Origin: Sporomusaceae bacterium
Lineage (GTDB): Bacteria > Bacillota > Negativicutes > Sporomusales > UBA7701
Reading direction: 5' to 3'
Length of the DNA: 64,000 nt
Assembly (NCBI GenBank): GCA_031460455.1
Contig: JAVKTQ010000006.1
Location: 144,767 to 208,766, forward strand
Position 1 is the stretch's first letter, and each line of letters starts with the position of its first letter. Both the position numbers and the translations under genes were made by a program. Under the pieces are notes generated by a model that was not told the DNA's origin, did no database searches, and saw only the letters and a list, made by a program, of their open reading frames with translations. Below, piece by piece: positions 48,909-56,875 of this stretch.

Positions 48909-49034
48909 CCATGTTGCCAAGAAAGCCCCAGATGCAAGGCGCGCCGGAGGTTGACACCGGAAGCGTACACGACGGTACGCTGAGGATGGCAGCCGAGGAG
49001 CAACGCCGCAGATGGGGCTTTATCGGCAACATGG
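48909..49034 (+). repeat. Dispersed palindromic repeat, copy D
   Basis: Left end CCATGTTGCCAAGAAAGCCC then CAGATGCAAGGCG; right end read backwards CCATGTTGCCGATAAAGCCC then CATCTGCGGCG. The core GTACAC...GTACGCTGAGGATGGCAGCCGAGGAGCAACG is nearly that of copy A. It lies between pstS and the PHO box of pstC and fills most of that 300-nt gap. Confidence 0.88.
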
Positions 49035-49063
49035 CGGCGGCGCCTGAGCGCCGCCGCCATGTT
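49028..49063. terminator. 15-bp GC-rich hairpin downstream of pstS
   Basis: AACATGGCGGCGGCG / CGCCGCCGCCATGTT, perfect, with a 6-nt loop. It overlaps the edge of repeat D. No T-run follows on the minus strand, so it may attenuate or protect the pstS 3' end more than terminate. Confidence 0.65.
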
Positions 49064-49071
49064 TTATGCAA

Positions 49072-49932
49072 TTACTTGGGCATTTTCGTGACGGGTACGA
49101 AGCCTTGCTTCTCGGCGTATTTTTCCTGGAAGTCCTTGCTGGTGGCGTAGTCGATGAAGGCTTTCACGGCGCCGGTGGGCTGGCCTTTGGTGTACATGCG
49201 GCCGAATGTGTAGACAGGGTATTTGCCGCCGGTGACGTTTTCGAGCGAGAATTTGACGCCGTTATAGGCCAGACCTTTTACCGACTGGTCGACATAGGCG
49301 GCGTCAACATAGCCGATGGCGCCGGGGGTGGAGGCGATGGCGGCCCGCACGGCCCCGTTGGAGTCCTGGATGACGGCGTTGTCGGTGAAGGACGCGCTCT
49401 TCATGACGACTTCCTGGATGGTGGCGCGGGAGCCGGAGGATTTGGCGCGGTGGATGATGGTGATGGCCTGGTCTTTGCCGCCGACGTCCTTCCAGTTGGT
49501 GGTTTTGCCGCTGAAGATGGCTACGTACTGTTCGGGGGTGAGGCTGTCGACGGTGACGCCGGGGTTGACGATGAATACGAAGGGGATGCCGACGAGTTTG
49601 TGTTCGACGAGGCCGGCGCTCTTGAGGCTGTCCTGCAGGCCGACGTCGGAGTTGCCGATGTTGACCGACCCGGCGGCCACCTGGTTCTGGCCGGTGAACG
49701 AGCCGCCGCCGGCGATATTGACGGTGACTTTGGCGTGGAGCTTCTGGAATTCTTCCTGGGCGGGTTTGAGGAGCGGCAGCAGCGCCGTGGAGCCGGAGGC
49801 GCTCACGGTGCCCTGGATTTCGGCCGCCGCCTGTTTGGGCTGCTCGGACTTGCTTTGCCCGCAGCCGGCCAGCAGGCCGAGGCTGAGGCTAAGTACGAGA
49901 ATAGCTGCCATAATCTTGGAAACTTTTTTCAT
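49072..49932 (-). CDS. pstS: Phosphate-binding lipoprotein PstS
   Basis: 286 residues. Lipoprotein signal with lipobox LLAGC near residue 24. Phosphate ligands occur in SGSTALLPLL, AGGGSFTGQNQV and AKSSGSRATIQEV, with GAIGYVDAAYVD near the C-terminus, all typical of PstS. It captures periplasmic Pi for PstCAB. ATG behind AGGAGGG. It has the best PHO box of the region. Confidence 0.95.
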   Translation of the reverse strand: MKKVSKIMAAILVLSLSLGLLAGCGQSKSEQPKQAAAEIQGTVSASGSTALLPLLKPAQEEFQKLHAKVTVNIAGGGSFTGQNQVAAGSVNIGNSDVGLQDSLKSAGLVEHKLVGIPFVFIVNPGVTVDSLTPEQYVAIFSGKTTNWKDVGGKDQAITIIHRAKSSGSRATIQEVVMKSASFTDNAVIQDSNGAVRAAIASTPGAIGYVDAAYVDQSVKGLAYNGVKFSLENVTGGKYPVYTFGRMYTKGQPTGAVKAFIDYATSKDFQEKYAEKQGFVPVTKMPK

Positions 49933-49998
49933 GATTACCCTCCTAGATTGTGATAGTATGTCTTCGCCTAAATTATAACGCAGGGCGCATGGTGCTTG

Positions 49999-50026
49999 TG
50001 TTAAGGCTGTGTTAAGGTTATGTTAA
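49999..50026 (-). promoter_or_regulatory. PHO box of pstS
   Basis: Three perfect TTAACA hexamers on the coding strand every 11 bp, then 21 bp to the -10 TATAAT (complement of 49972-49977). A separate -10-like TATAAT at 50085-50090 may serve phoR on the other strand. Confidence 0.92.
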
Positions 50027-50114
50027 AGTTTGGCGGCCTATTTTTTTTAGCGGCCCGGCCTGTTATTATGGTAGTATAATCGTCCGCCAAGTCTCGCTTA
50101 TCGGGGGTAACGCG

Positions 50115-51896
50115 ATGTTTTCATCAGGCATCCGCAACCGTTTGATCGCCTCTTTCGTGCTGCTGGTCGGCGCCACGCTGCTGGCTCTCGGCAGCTATGT
50201 CCTGTGGTTTTTTCACGAAAATAACACCGAGCGGCTGACAGGCAATCTCCTGACGGAAGCTAAGATCGCCGAGCAGCTCCTCCACCCCTACATGCGGGGG
50301 CCGCGCGAGAAGGCTTCCATCGAAACGCTCCTCAAGGAGCTGGCGACCAAGGTGGACCACCGCATCACGATCATCGACAATGACGGCACGGTGCTGGCCG
50401 ACTCGTGGGAGAACCCGGCGGTGATGGAAAATCACCTGCAGCGCCCGGAGGTGGTCGATGCCATCGCCGGCGGGCATGGGGTCGCTATCCGCTACAGTTC
50501 GACGCTCAGGGAAAACTTTTTGTATGCGGCCATCCCCATGCGCGACGGCGCGGAAACCACCGGCGTAATCCGGGTGGCGGCGACTCTGGCGCATGTCGAG
50601 GCCGGCTTCGGCCAGATCAGGAATGTCCTGCTGCTCGCTTTCTTCATTACATCGGTGCTTGCCGTGCTGCTGAGTTTTCGCCTGGCCCGCAGGTACACCG
50701 CTCCGCTGGAGGCGATAACAAAAGTTGCCCGCCATATGGGCCAGGGCCAGCTCAGCAGGCGCGTCCATATCCGCACAGGCGACGAGATCGAGGTCTTGGG
50801 CCACACGCTCAACAACCTCGCCGCCAGCCTTGACGACAAGCTCAACGAGATTGTCGCCGAGAAACGGAAACTCGAACTGATACTGGAGAATATGGACAAC
50901 GCCGTCATCCTCCTCGACCGCTACGGGAAGGTGACGGACGTCAACCGGCAGGCGGCGGCGATGTTCGGCGTCACCCCGGCCATGCTCGGCCAGCACAATA
51001 TCCAGGTTGTCGGCCTCAGCGCCCTGGAGAAGGCGGTGCGGCAGACGGTCGAGGAAGGGCAGAGCCGCCACATCGATCTGAAAACAAATCTGTCCGGCGT
51101 CAAGCGGGTCTTCCAGGTTTTTCTCGCCCCGACCTTCAGCCCCGAAAATGAGCCCGCCGGCGTGCTGTGCGTATTCCACGATATCACGGCTCTGAAAGAG
51201 GTCGAGGAGCGGCAGGCCGAATTCGTCGCCAACGCTTCCCACGAACTGGGGACGCCGCTGACCGCTATCAAAGGCTTCGCCGAAACGCTGCTTGACGGGG
51301 CGCTGTCCGATCCCAAGCTGAGCGTGCAATTCCTCACCGTCATCCAGGAAGAAGCCGACCGGATGCACCGGCTGGTGAAGGAGCTGATGCAGTTGGCCCG
51401 TCTCAATTCGGCCGAATACCGCCAGCAGGTAAGGCTTGAGCCGACCGATGCCGGGAAAATGGCCGGCGCGGTCATCAGCCAGCTTTACCCCCAGTGGCAC
51501 GCCAAGAAGCTTGATGTAAAACTGGTCGCGGGCGAGGAGCCGGTGCTAGCCCTGGCCAACCCCGACTGGCTCACCCAGGTGCTCGTCAACCTGCTGGACA
51601 ACAGCATCAAGTTCACCCCGCCGGGAGGAAGAATAACGGTATCCTGCAGCCAGAACGCCGGTAACGCCGTGATTACGGTCGAGGATACGGGCAGCGGCAT
51701 CCCGGCGGCCGATCTGCCGTTCATCTTCGACCGCTTCTACCGGGTGGATAAGGCCCGCGTCCGCGAAGGCGGCGGCAGCGGTCTGGGCCTGTCGATCGTC
51801 AAGTTCATCGTCGAGACGCTGGGCGGCGCGATCACCGTGAAAAGCAAGGCCGGCGAGGGAACGACGTTCACGATCACCCTGCCGCTGGCCGGGTAA
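50115..51896 (+). CDS. phoR: Phosphate-responsive sensor kinase PhoR
   Basis: 593 residues. Membrane helix at about 12-34, extracytoplasmic domain to about 165, second helix, HAMP (190-245), PAS (250-355), HisKA with NASHELGTPLTAIKGFAE (His about 375) and HATPase_c (LLDNSIKF, GSGIPAADLP, GGSGLGLSIVKFIVE). The H-box has HELGTPL where most PhoR have HELRTPL or HELKTPL. The cognate regulator is likely the PhoB/PhoP-type protein at 56876. It sits apart from that gene, convergent with phoU. Confidence 0.9.
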   Translation: MFSSGIRNRLIASFVLLVGATLLALGSYVLWFFHENNTERLTGNLLTEAKIAEQLLHPYMRGPREKASIETLLKELATKVDHRITIIDNDGTVLADSWENPAVMENHLQRPEVVDAIAGGHGVAIRYSSTLRENFLYAAIPMRDGAETTGVIRVAATLAHVEAGFGQIRNVLLLAFFITSVLAVLLSFRLARRYTAPLEAITKVARHMGQGQLSRRVHIRTGDEIEVLGHTLNNLAASLDDKLNEIVAEKRKLELILENMDNAVILLDRYGKVTDVNRQAAAMFGVTPAMLGQHNIQVVGLSALEKAVRQTVEEGQSRHIDLKTNLSGVKRVFQVFLAPTFSPENEPAGVLCVFHDITALKEVEERQAEFVANASHELGTPLTAIKGFAETLLDGALSDPKLSVQFLTVIQEEADRMHRLVKELMQLARLNSAEYRQQVRLEPTDAGKMAGAVISQLYPQWHAKKLDVKLVAGEEPVLALANPDWLTQVLVNLLDNSIKFTPPGGRITVSCSQNAGNAVITVEDTGSGIPAADLPFIFDRFYRVDKARVREGGGSGLGLSIVKFIVETLGGAITVKSKAGEGTTFTITLPLAG

Positions 51897-51917
51897 AAGA
51901 CCCGCTTATGAGAAAGA

Positions 51918-51953
51918 GACCCTTACGCGCTTCACAGGCGTAAGGGTCTTTTA
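51918..51953. terminator. Bidirectional intrinsic terminator between phoR and phoU
   Basis: AGACCCTTACGC / GCGTAAGGGTCT stem followed by TTTTATAATTTT. Confidence 0.9.
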
Positions 51954-51958
51954 TAATT

Positions 51959-52609
51959 TTATTTCTTGCGAAGTCTTTGGCCGGTGACGAGGTATATAAC
52001 CCATTCGGCGATGTTGGTGGCGTGGTCGGCGATCCGTTCGAGGTAGCGGCCGACGAAGATGAGCTGGGTGGCCTGGCCGATCGTCCGCGGGTCTTCCATC
52101 ATGTAGGTGAGCAGTTCGCGGAAGACCTGCTGGTAGAGGTCGTCGACCTCGTTATCCGCCAGGCATACCTTTTCGGCGAGGGCGATGTCCATCTTCATGT
52201 AGGCTTCGAGCGAGTCGGCCAGCATTTTCTGGGCCATGCGGGCCATGCGGGGGATATCGACGAGGGGCTTGATCAGCGGCTGGTTGGCCAGCCTGACGGT
52301 TACTTTGGCGATATCGAAGGCATGGTCGCCCATCCGTTCGAGGTCGGTGGTTATCTTAAGCCCGGTGCCGATGATTCTCAGGTCGCGGGCCATGGGCTGC
52401 TGCCTGGCTATCAGCACCATGCACTTGTCCTCTATATCCATCTCCAACTGGTCGATGACGTCATCGCCGGCGATGACCTTTTTGGCCAGCTGTTCGTCCT
52501 GCCTGGCGAGCGACTGGACGGCATCCTCGATCGACTGGCCGACAAGCTCGCCCATCCGCAGGATTTCCTGGCGCAGGGTCTCCAGTTCTTTTTCGTAAGT
52601 CTGGCGCAT
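51959..52609 (-). CDS. phoU: Phosphate signalling protein PhoU
   Basis: 216 residues, two repeated three-helix bundles. Metal-binding acidic motifs are visible in each half (DVIDQLEMDIEDKC and DNEVDDLYQQV), and ERMGDHAFDIAKV and ERIADHATNIAEWV are the paired PhoU signatures. It couples Pst transport state to PhoR inhibition. It follows pstB by 13 nt, so pstB-phoU are co-transcribed. Confidence 0.94.
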   Translation of the reverse strand: MRQTYEKELETLRQEILRMGELVGQSIEDAVQSLARQDEQLAKKVIAGDDVIDQLEMDIEDKCMVLIARQQPMARDLRIIGTGLKITTDLERMGDHAFDIAKVTVRLANQPLIKPLVDIPRMARMAQKMLADSLEAYMKMDIALAEKVCLADNEVDDLYQQVFRELLTYMMEDPRTIGQATQLIFVGRYLERIADHATNIAEWVIYLVTGQRLRKK

Positions 52610-52622
52610 CTTCTTCTCTCCT

Positions 52623-53378
52623 TTAACCGAAACGACCGGTGATATAGTCTTCGGTGCGTTTATCCTGCGGGCGGGTGAAGATGGTGTCGGTATTGCCGCA
52701 TTCCACCAGCTCGCCGCTGAGGAAAAAGGCCGTTTCCCCGGAAACCCTGGCGGCCTGCTGCATGTTATGGGTGACGAGGACGATGGTGTATTTCTCTTTC
52801 AACTCGGCGATCAGTTCTTCGATTTTCATCGTCGATATGGGGTCGAGCGCCGAGCACGGCTCATCCATGAGCAGCACCTCAGGGTCGACCGCGAGCAGGC
52901 GGGCGATGCACAGCCGCTGCTGCTGACCGCCCGACAGGCCCATGGCCGACTGCTTCAGGCGATCTTTCACCTCGTCCCACAGGGCGGCGCCGGTGAGGCT
53001 CTTTTCGACGATGCCGTCGAGGGCGGCCTTGTCCTTGATGCCGTGGACCCTGGGACCATAGGCGATATTATCGTATATCGACATCGGGAAAGGGTTGGGG
53101 CGCTGGAAGACCATCCCCACCCGTTTGCGCAGCATGACAACGTCGGTGTCGGGATGATAGACGTCCACGCCGTCGAGCAGCACTTCGCCCTCGATCGAGA
53201 CGTTTTCGATCAGGTCGTTCATTCTGTTTATCGTCCTAAGACAGGTCGACTTGCCGCAGCCCGAGGGGCCGATCAAGGCCATGACGCTGTTTTTCCGGAC
53301 CGCGAAGGACACTTTTTTCAGCGCCTGCGTATCGCCGTAGTAAAGGGATAGTTTGTTGATGCGGATCTTGTCGCTCAT
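52623..53378 (-). CDS. pstB: Phosphate ABC transporter ATPase PstB
   Basis: 251 residues. Walker [11 protein letters not shown]-loop [16 protein letters not shown], signature LSGGQQQRL, Walker [14 protein letters not shown], switch His [12 protein letters not shown]. The [10 protein letters not shown] segment is specific to PstB. It powers PstCA although encoded 4 kb away from them. ATG behind AGGAGG, with its own PHO box. Confidence 0.95.
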   Translation of the reverse strand: MSDKIRINKLSLYYGDTQALKKVSFAVRKNSVMALIGPSGCGKSTCLRTINRMNDLIENVSIEGEVLLDGVDVYHPDTDVVMLRKRVGMVFQRPNPFPMSIYDNIAYGPRVHGIKDKAALDGIVEKSLTGAALWDEVKDRLKQSAMGLSGGQQQRLCIARLLAVDPEVLLMDEPCSALDPISTMKIEELIAELKEKYTIVLVTHNMQQAARVSGETAFFLSGELVECGNTDTIFTRPQDKRTEDYITGRFG

Positions 53379-53439
53379 CCGGCATAATCCTCCTGGTGGG
53401 TTCTCTCCTTTGAACTATACCATGTATCGCCGGAGTATT

Positions 53440-53467
53440 TGTTAACGTTTTGTTAAAAGTATGTTAA
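53440..53467 (-). promoter_or_regulatory. PHO box of pstB-phoU
   Basis: Three perfect TTAACA hexamers on the coding strand every 11 bp, 20 bp before the -10 TATAGT (complement of 53414-53419). It overlaps the stop codon of the preceding EAL-CBS gene. Confidence 0.92.
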
Positions 53468-54777
53468 TTGTTGCAAAGCCCCGGAGCGGGGCCGTCGGGC
53501 GGGAGGCGAAAACGGCCGGCCAGCTTTTCGAGAAGCCGCTTGACGGACACCGCGCCGCAATATTTCCCTTCCCGCGCAACGAGGATGTGGTCGTAAACGT
53601 TGCCTGCGAGACGGGCCATGGCGCGTTCGGCGACGGCGCCAAGCGGCGTCGCGCAGTCGACGATCAGCGGGCGCCGGTTCATGAGCAGGCGGACAGGTCT
53701 GTTCATGTATAAGGCTTTTCCATAGTTGCCGGCCAGGCTGGCTATGAGTTCGTGCTTCATCACCAGGCCGACGGCCTGCCCTCCGTCCACGACCGGCAGG
53801 CCCTGGATCTGAGGCAGGCTGGCGAAATAATCGAGCACCTGGCCTACCGTCATTTCAGGGGCGATGTCGGGAATTGGCCGCGCGATTTCCCCGACAGGCA
53901 CGGCATGGGGACTGCGCTGACGATCGCCGGTCTTTCCCCGGTTGATGGCGATAATCGTGTCCCTGATATCTGGCGCGATATCCACGAACGCGGGCGCCGG
54001 TTTCTGCAGATAGAAGCCCTGCCCGTAAGGAATGCCGATGGAAATGACGGTTTCCAGCTCGTCCCTGGTTTCGATGCCTTCGGCGATTATCTGGCTGCCG
54101 GTTAGCAGCGAAATATCGTGGAGCGCCTTCATCATCGCCTGTTTGAGGCCGTCCTTGTCGATATCGTGGACAAGCGCCATGTCGACTTTTATGAAATGGG
54201 GGCGGGTTTCAGCCAGTGTTTTGAGGCCGGAGTAGCCTGCTCCCGTATCGTCGATAGCTATTCTGTAGCCCTGGCTCTTATAGTTGTCGAGGATGCGGCA
54301 GAAGCTTTTGTAGTCGCTGATTGCCGTCTTCTCGGTGATTTCGAATATGACGTTGCCGGTCTCGGCGCAGTAGTTCTGCAGTAATTCCCTGGTGAGCCCC
54401 TTTTGGAAACAGTGGTCGTTTATGATCTGCGGATCGACGTTGATAAACAGCATCTTGGACGCGATTATGCCTTTCGCTTTTTCCAGGGCTTTGGTGCGGC
54501 ACAGGTATTCCAGCTCCCAGATGAGGTCGCCCTCGGCGGCGGCGGCAAAAAGGGCGTCGGGGCGTTCGAGCGTAGACCCCTGCGGTCCGCGGCTCAAGGC
54601 TTCGTAACCGATAACGCTTCCGTCCGTCAGCGAGGCGATTGGCTGAAAAACCGGCATGATTGCCTGCCGGTCGATGATTTCTTTCAGTTCCCGTACGGTG
54701 TCGGTATGTGTTTCGTGCAGGCTGGCTTTCCCGAAAAACTCGGGCAGCCGGCCTTTGGCCACAGCAAGGATTGTCAA
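53464..54777 (-). CDS. EAL-CBS protein, predicted c-di-GMP phosphodiesterase
   Basis: 437 residues. The EAL domain (about 35-275) has FQPIASL, GYEALSRG with EAL intact, FEITEK, DDTGAGYSGL and IIAEGIET, so all metal and catalytic acids are present. A pair of CBS domains follows (GEIARPIPDIAPEMTVGQVL; RPLIVDCATPLGAVAERAMA). Its CBS region is closely similar to that of the CBS-GGDEF protein at 59966. TTG start with GGAGG 6 nt upstream. It is third in the probable glycosyltransferase-phospholipase-EAL operon under a PHO box. Confidence 0.88.
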   Translation of the reverse strand: MTILAVAKGRLPEFFGKASLHETHTDTVRELKEIIDRQAIMPVFQPIASLTDGSVIGYEALSRGPQGSTLERPDALFAAAAEGDLIWELEYLCRTKALEKAKGIIASKMLFINVDPQIINDHCFQKGLTRELLQNYCAETGNVIFEITEKTAISDYKSFCRILDNYKSQGYRIAIDDTGAGYSGLKTLAETRPHFIKVDMALVHDIDKDGLKQAMMKALHDISLLTGSQIIAEGIETRDELETVISIGIPYGQGFYLQKPAPAFVDIAPDIRDTIIAINRGKTGDRQRSPHAVPVGEIARPIPDIAPEMTVGQVLDYFASLPQIQGLPVVDGGQAVGLVMKHELIASLAGNYGKALYMNRPVRLLMNRRPLIVDCATPLGAVAERAMARLAGNVYDHILVAREGKYCGAVSVKRLLEKLAGRFRLPPDGPAPGLCNN

Positions 54778-54822
54778 GATATACCTCCGGAGAAGGCTGA
54801 GTATTTTGCAGCGATGTCAATG

Positions 54823-55566
54823 TCAGGCGACCGCTTTGTACCCGGCAACGGCGGTCGTTATGTCGATGCCCGCCTTGACGGCTTCGTTGGCGAAATGCCA
54901 CAGCAGTCCGGCGGTGGTCCGCTGGGCTAGCGGCAGCATGATTTCCGTGGCGCTATGGTAGGAAGCTTCGTCGTCTTCCCGTTTGACGGCGTCGAAGAAA
55001 TCGGCGGCGACAACTGCGTTGGCGAGCAGCAGCGAGCAGGGCGCCCGTCCCTCGCCGTACACGCCGCGGGTTGTGACCGCATAGCGGTCGAAGCGCTGTT
55101 CGACCCAGGTTTCGTATTGTTTGTGACCGTCCAGTATTTTGGCACGGGCGTGGTGGGGCACGCACATGTCCTGCACCAGATGGGCGGCCGCGCCGAGCAG
55201 GAACGCGGCCCGGCGCAGATCCGCGCGCCGCAGCGAGAACAGGGCCATCCGGTAGTAGGCCGCGAACTCGTGCCGCGCGCTGGCGAAATGCCATAAGCCC
55301 TTGCCCGAGGCGGGCTCAAAGTAATGATGGACGTTCTTCCAGCCCTGATCCGCCCAGTAGACGCCGCAATCGAGCTCGCGCCTGAACAGCTCAAGAAATT
55401 CCGCGTACCGGGTAAAGCCGTCGCTGCGGAGAATTTGCAGCGCCTGGCGATTGCAGAATTCGTGCGTAATCCCGGGACGGTCGAGCATGCCCTGCAAAGG
55501 GGCAATGGCGGTCAGCAGCAAGTGCAGGCACAATTCCGACGCGCTGGTTTTTCCGTTTGTGTTCAT
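54823..55566 (-). CDS. Zinc-dependent phospholipase C (Bacillus cereus PlcB/alpha-toxin type)
   Basis: 247 residues. Ligands of the trinuclear Zn site of B. cereus PLC are matched in order: THEFCNRQAL (His14), YWADQ (Asp55), VHHYFEP (His69), AAHLVQDMCVPHHA (His118, Asp122, His128) and GHKQYETWVE (His142, Glu146). It would release diacylglycerol and a phospho-headgroup from phospholipids. The N-terminal Trp ligand of the secreted enzyme has no equivalent, and there is only a short hydrophobic stretch (about 12-22, AIA before Pro), so export is doubtful. Start ATG behind AAGGAGG, 30 nt after the glycosyltransferase. Confidence 0.85.
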   Translation of the reverse strand: MNTNGKTSASELCLHLLLTAIAPLQGMLDRPGITHEFCNRQALQILRSDGFTRYAEFLELFRRELDCGVYWADQGWKNVHHYFEPASGKGLWHFASARHEFAAYYRMALFSLRRADLRRAAFLLGAAAHLVQDMCVPHHARAKILDGHKQYETWVEQRFDRYAVTTRGVYGEGRAPCSLLLANAVVAADFFDAVKREDDEASYHSATEIMLPLAQRTTAGLLWHFANEAVKAGIDITTAVAGYKAVA

Positions 55567-55596
55567 GCTTCCTCCTTGTCAGGTTTAAGTGAGCGA

Positions 55597-56715
55597 TTAG
55601 CCGGCGGGATTCACCCGCTGCGCCGCGAGACGGCTGGCGATGACGGCGGCGATTTCCGGGGCCGCTTTCGGCCGGCCTATAGCCGCCGCCCTGGACTTCA
55701 TGCCGTCCAGCAACTCCCGATCCGACAGCATCCTGGCGACGATGCGGCCGAGGCCGGCCGTGCCGTCCGCCCTTACGGCCGCGCCCCGCCTTACGAGGTA
55801 GGCGGCGTTGTCCTCTTCCTGGCCGGGAAGGGGACTGTAGAGCAGCAGCGGCGTCCCGGTGGCCAGCGCTTCGCTGCAGGTCAGCGCTCCCGGTTTGGTG
55901 ATGAGGAGGGTGGCGTCGGCCATCAGTTCGTGAATCTTGTCGGTGAAACCCAGCGTCACGATGCGGTGGGGGGATCGCCCGGCGGCGGCTTCCACTCTTT
56001 GCCGCAGAGCGTCGTTGCCGCCTGTCGCTACAGTGATTTGCAGCGGTTCGCCGACAGCCGCCAGGCTGTCTACCGCCTCTTCTACCGCGCCGAGCCCCAG
56101 GCCGCCGCCCATAACCAGGATGGAAGCCGCTCCGTCCGGCCGGCGGCGGGGCGTCCGGCCGGCGAACCCGGCCGCTACCGGAATGCCGGTGGCGTAAACG
56201 CGCCCGCTATGTATGTTAAGCGCCTCCAGCGCGGTCTTCATCTCCTGGCTGGCGACGAAGTACAGGTCGATTTCCCGCTGGACCCACAGGCGGTGCACGG
56301 CGAAATCGGTGAGCACAGCCGCTGTCGGGAGGCTGATTCGCCGACTGCGGCGCAAGGCGGCCGCCGCGCAGCAGGGAAAGGGATGGGTAAAGACGACGAT
56401 GGCGGGGCGGTGTTCATCCAGCAGGTGCAGCAGTTTTTTCCTCATGAGGAGCGCGGTCAGGCTGCCGAGGTTGGCGCCCGCTATCGGCTCCTGCGACCAG
56501 CGGTAAAGGTGGTCGTAGGCGTGAGGGAAAACGTCCAGCATTTTCAGGTAGGTGTCTTTGAGGAGGCGGCTGGGTGTATCCCGGTCGTCGAGGAAATCGA
56601 CCACCGTCGCCTGCGATGCGAACCGTCCGTCGAGCAGCGCGGCGCGAACGGCGTGCGCCGCCCGTGTGTGCCCCGAGCCGATCGAGGCGGTGATGATCAG
56701 CGCTTTTGTGTCGAT
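55597..56715 (-). CDS. MGDG synthase/UgtP-like diacylglycerol glycosyltransferase (GT28)
   Basis: About 372 residues. The N-terminal MGDG-synthase domain begins ALIITASIGSGHTRAAHAV, with the GxGH motif, and the C-terminal GT28 half has MGGGLGLGAVEE, TLGFTDKIHELMADA and KPGALTCSEALATGTPLLLY, the UDP-sugar site. It transfers a sugar from UDP-sugar to diacylglycerol at the membrane. No ATG/GTG/TTG exists upstream of the GSGH motif; the only codon correctly spaced from the AAGGGAGG site (56724-56731) is ATC at 56715. A start at GTG 56604 would lose the donor motif. It has its own PHO box. Confidence 0.85.
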   Translation of the reverse strand: MDTKALIITASIGSGHTRAAHAVRAALLDGRFASQATVVDFLDDRDTPSRLLKDTYLKMLDVFPHAYDHLYRWSQEPIAGANLGSLTALLMRKKLLHLLDEHRPAIVVFTHPFPCCAAAALRRSRRISLPTAAVLTDFAVHRLWVQREIDLYFVASQEMKTALEALNIHSGRVYATGIPVAAGFAGRTPRRRPDGAASILVMGGGLGLGAVEEAVDSLAAVGEPLQITVATGGNDALRQRVEAAAGRSPHRIVTLGFTDKIHELMADATLLITKPGALTCSEALATGTPLLLYSPLPGQEEDNAAYLVRRGAAVRADGTAGLGRIVARMLSDRELLDGMKSRAAAIGRPKAAPEIAAVIASRLAAQRVNPAG

Positions 56716-56773
56716 GGCGGTAGCCTCCCTTCGTTTCTGTCAGTTTCATTGTAGCAGCATTAAATTACCGGGC

Positions 56774-56801
56774 TGTTAAGGCAATTTTAAGTCTGTGTTA
56801 A
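56774..56801 (-). promoter_or_regulatory. PHO box of the glycosyltransferase-phospholipase C operon
   Basis: Hexamers TTAACA, TTAAAA and TTAACA on the coding strand every 11 bp, 20 bp before the -10 TACAAT (complement of 56748-56753). Confidence 0.85.
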
Positions 56802-56840
56802 ATTTTCGGGTTTGAGCCTTTCCCTTTTCGCCACGGGGGC

Positions 56841-56875
56841 AAAAAAAAAGACCGCGGGCTTGCAGCCCCGCTGTC
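56841..56875 (-). terminator. Intrinsic terminator of the PhoB-type regulator gene
   Basis: GAC-GCGGG / CCCGC-GTC stem with mismatches, followed on the minus strand by nine Ts. Confidence 0.85.

Noticed and set aside
55597..56604. Start of the glycosyltransferase at GTG 56604
   Set aside because: It would remove the GSGH donor-site motif and has no ribosome site.
53464..56715. Phospholipase C as a virulence toxin
   Set aside because: No convincing signal peptide, and the operon context is phosphate limitation and glycolipid synthesis.
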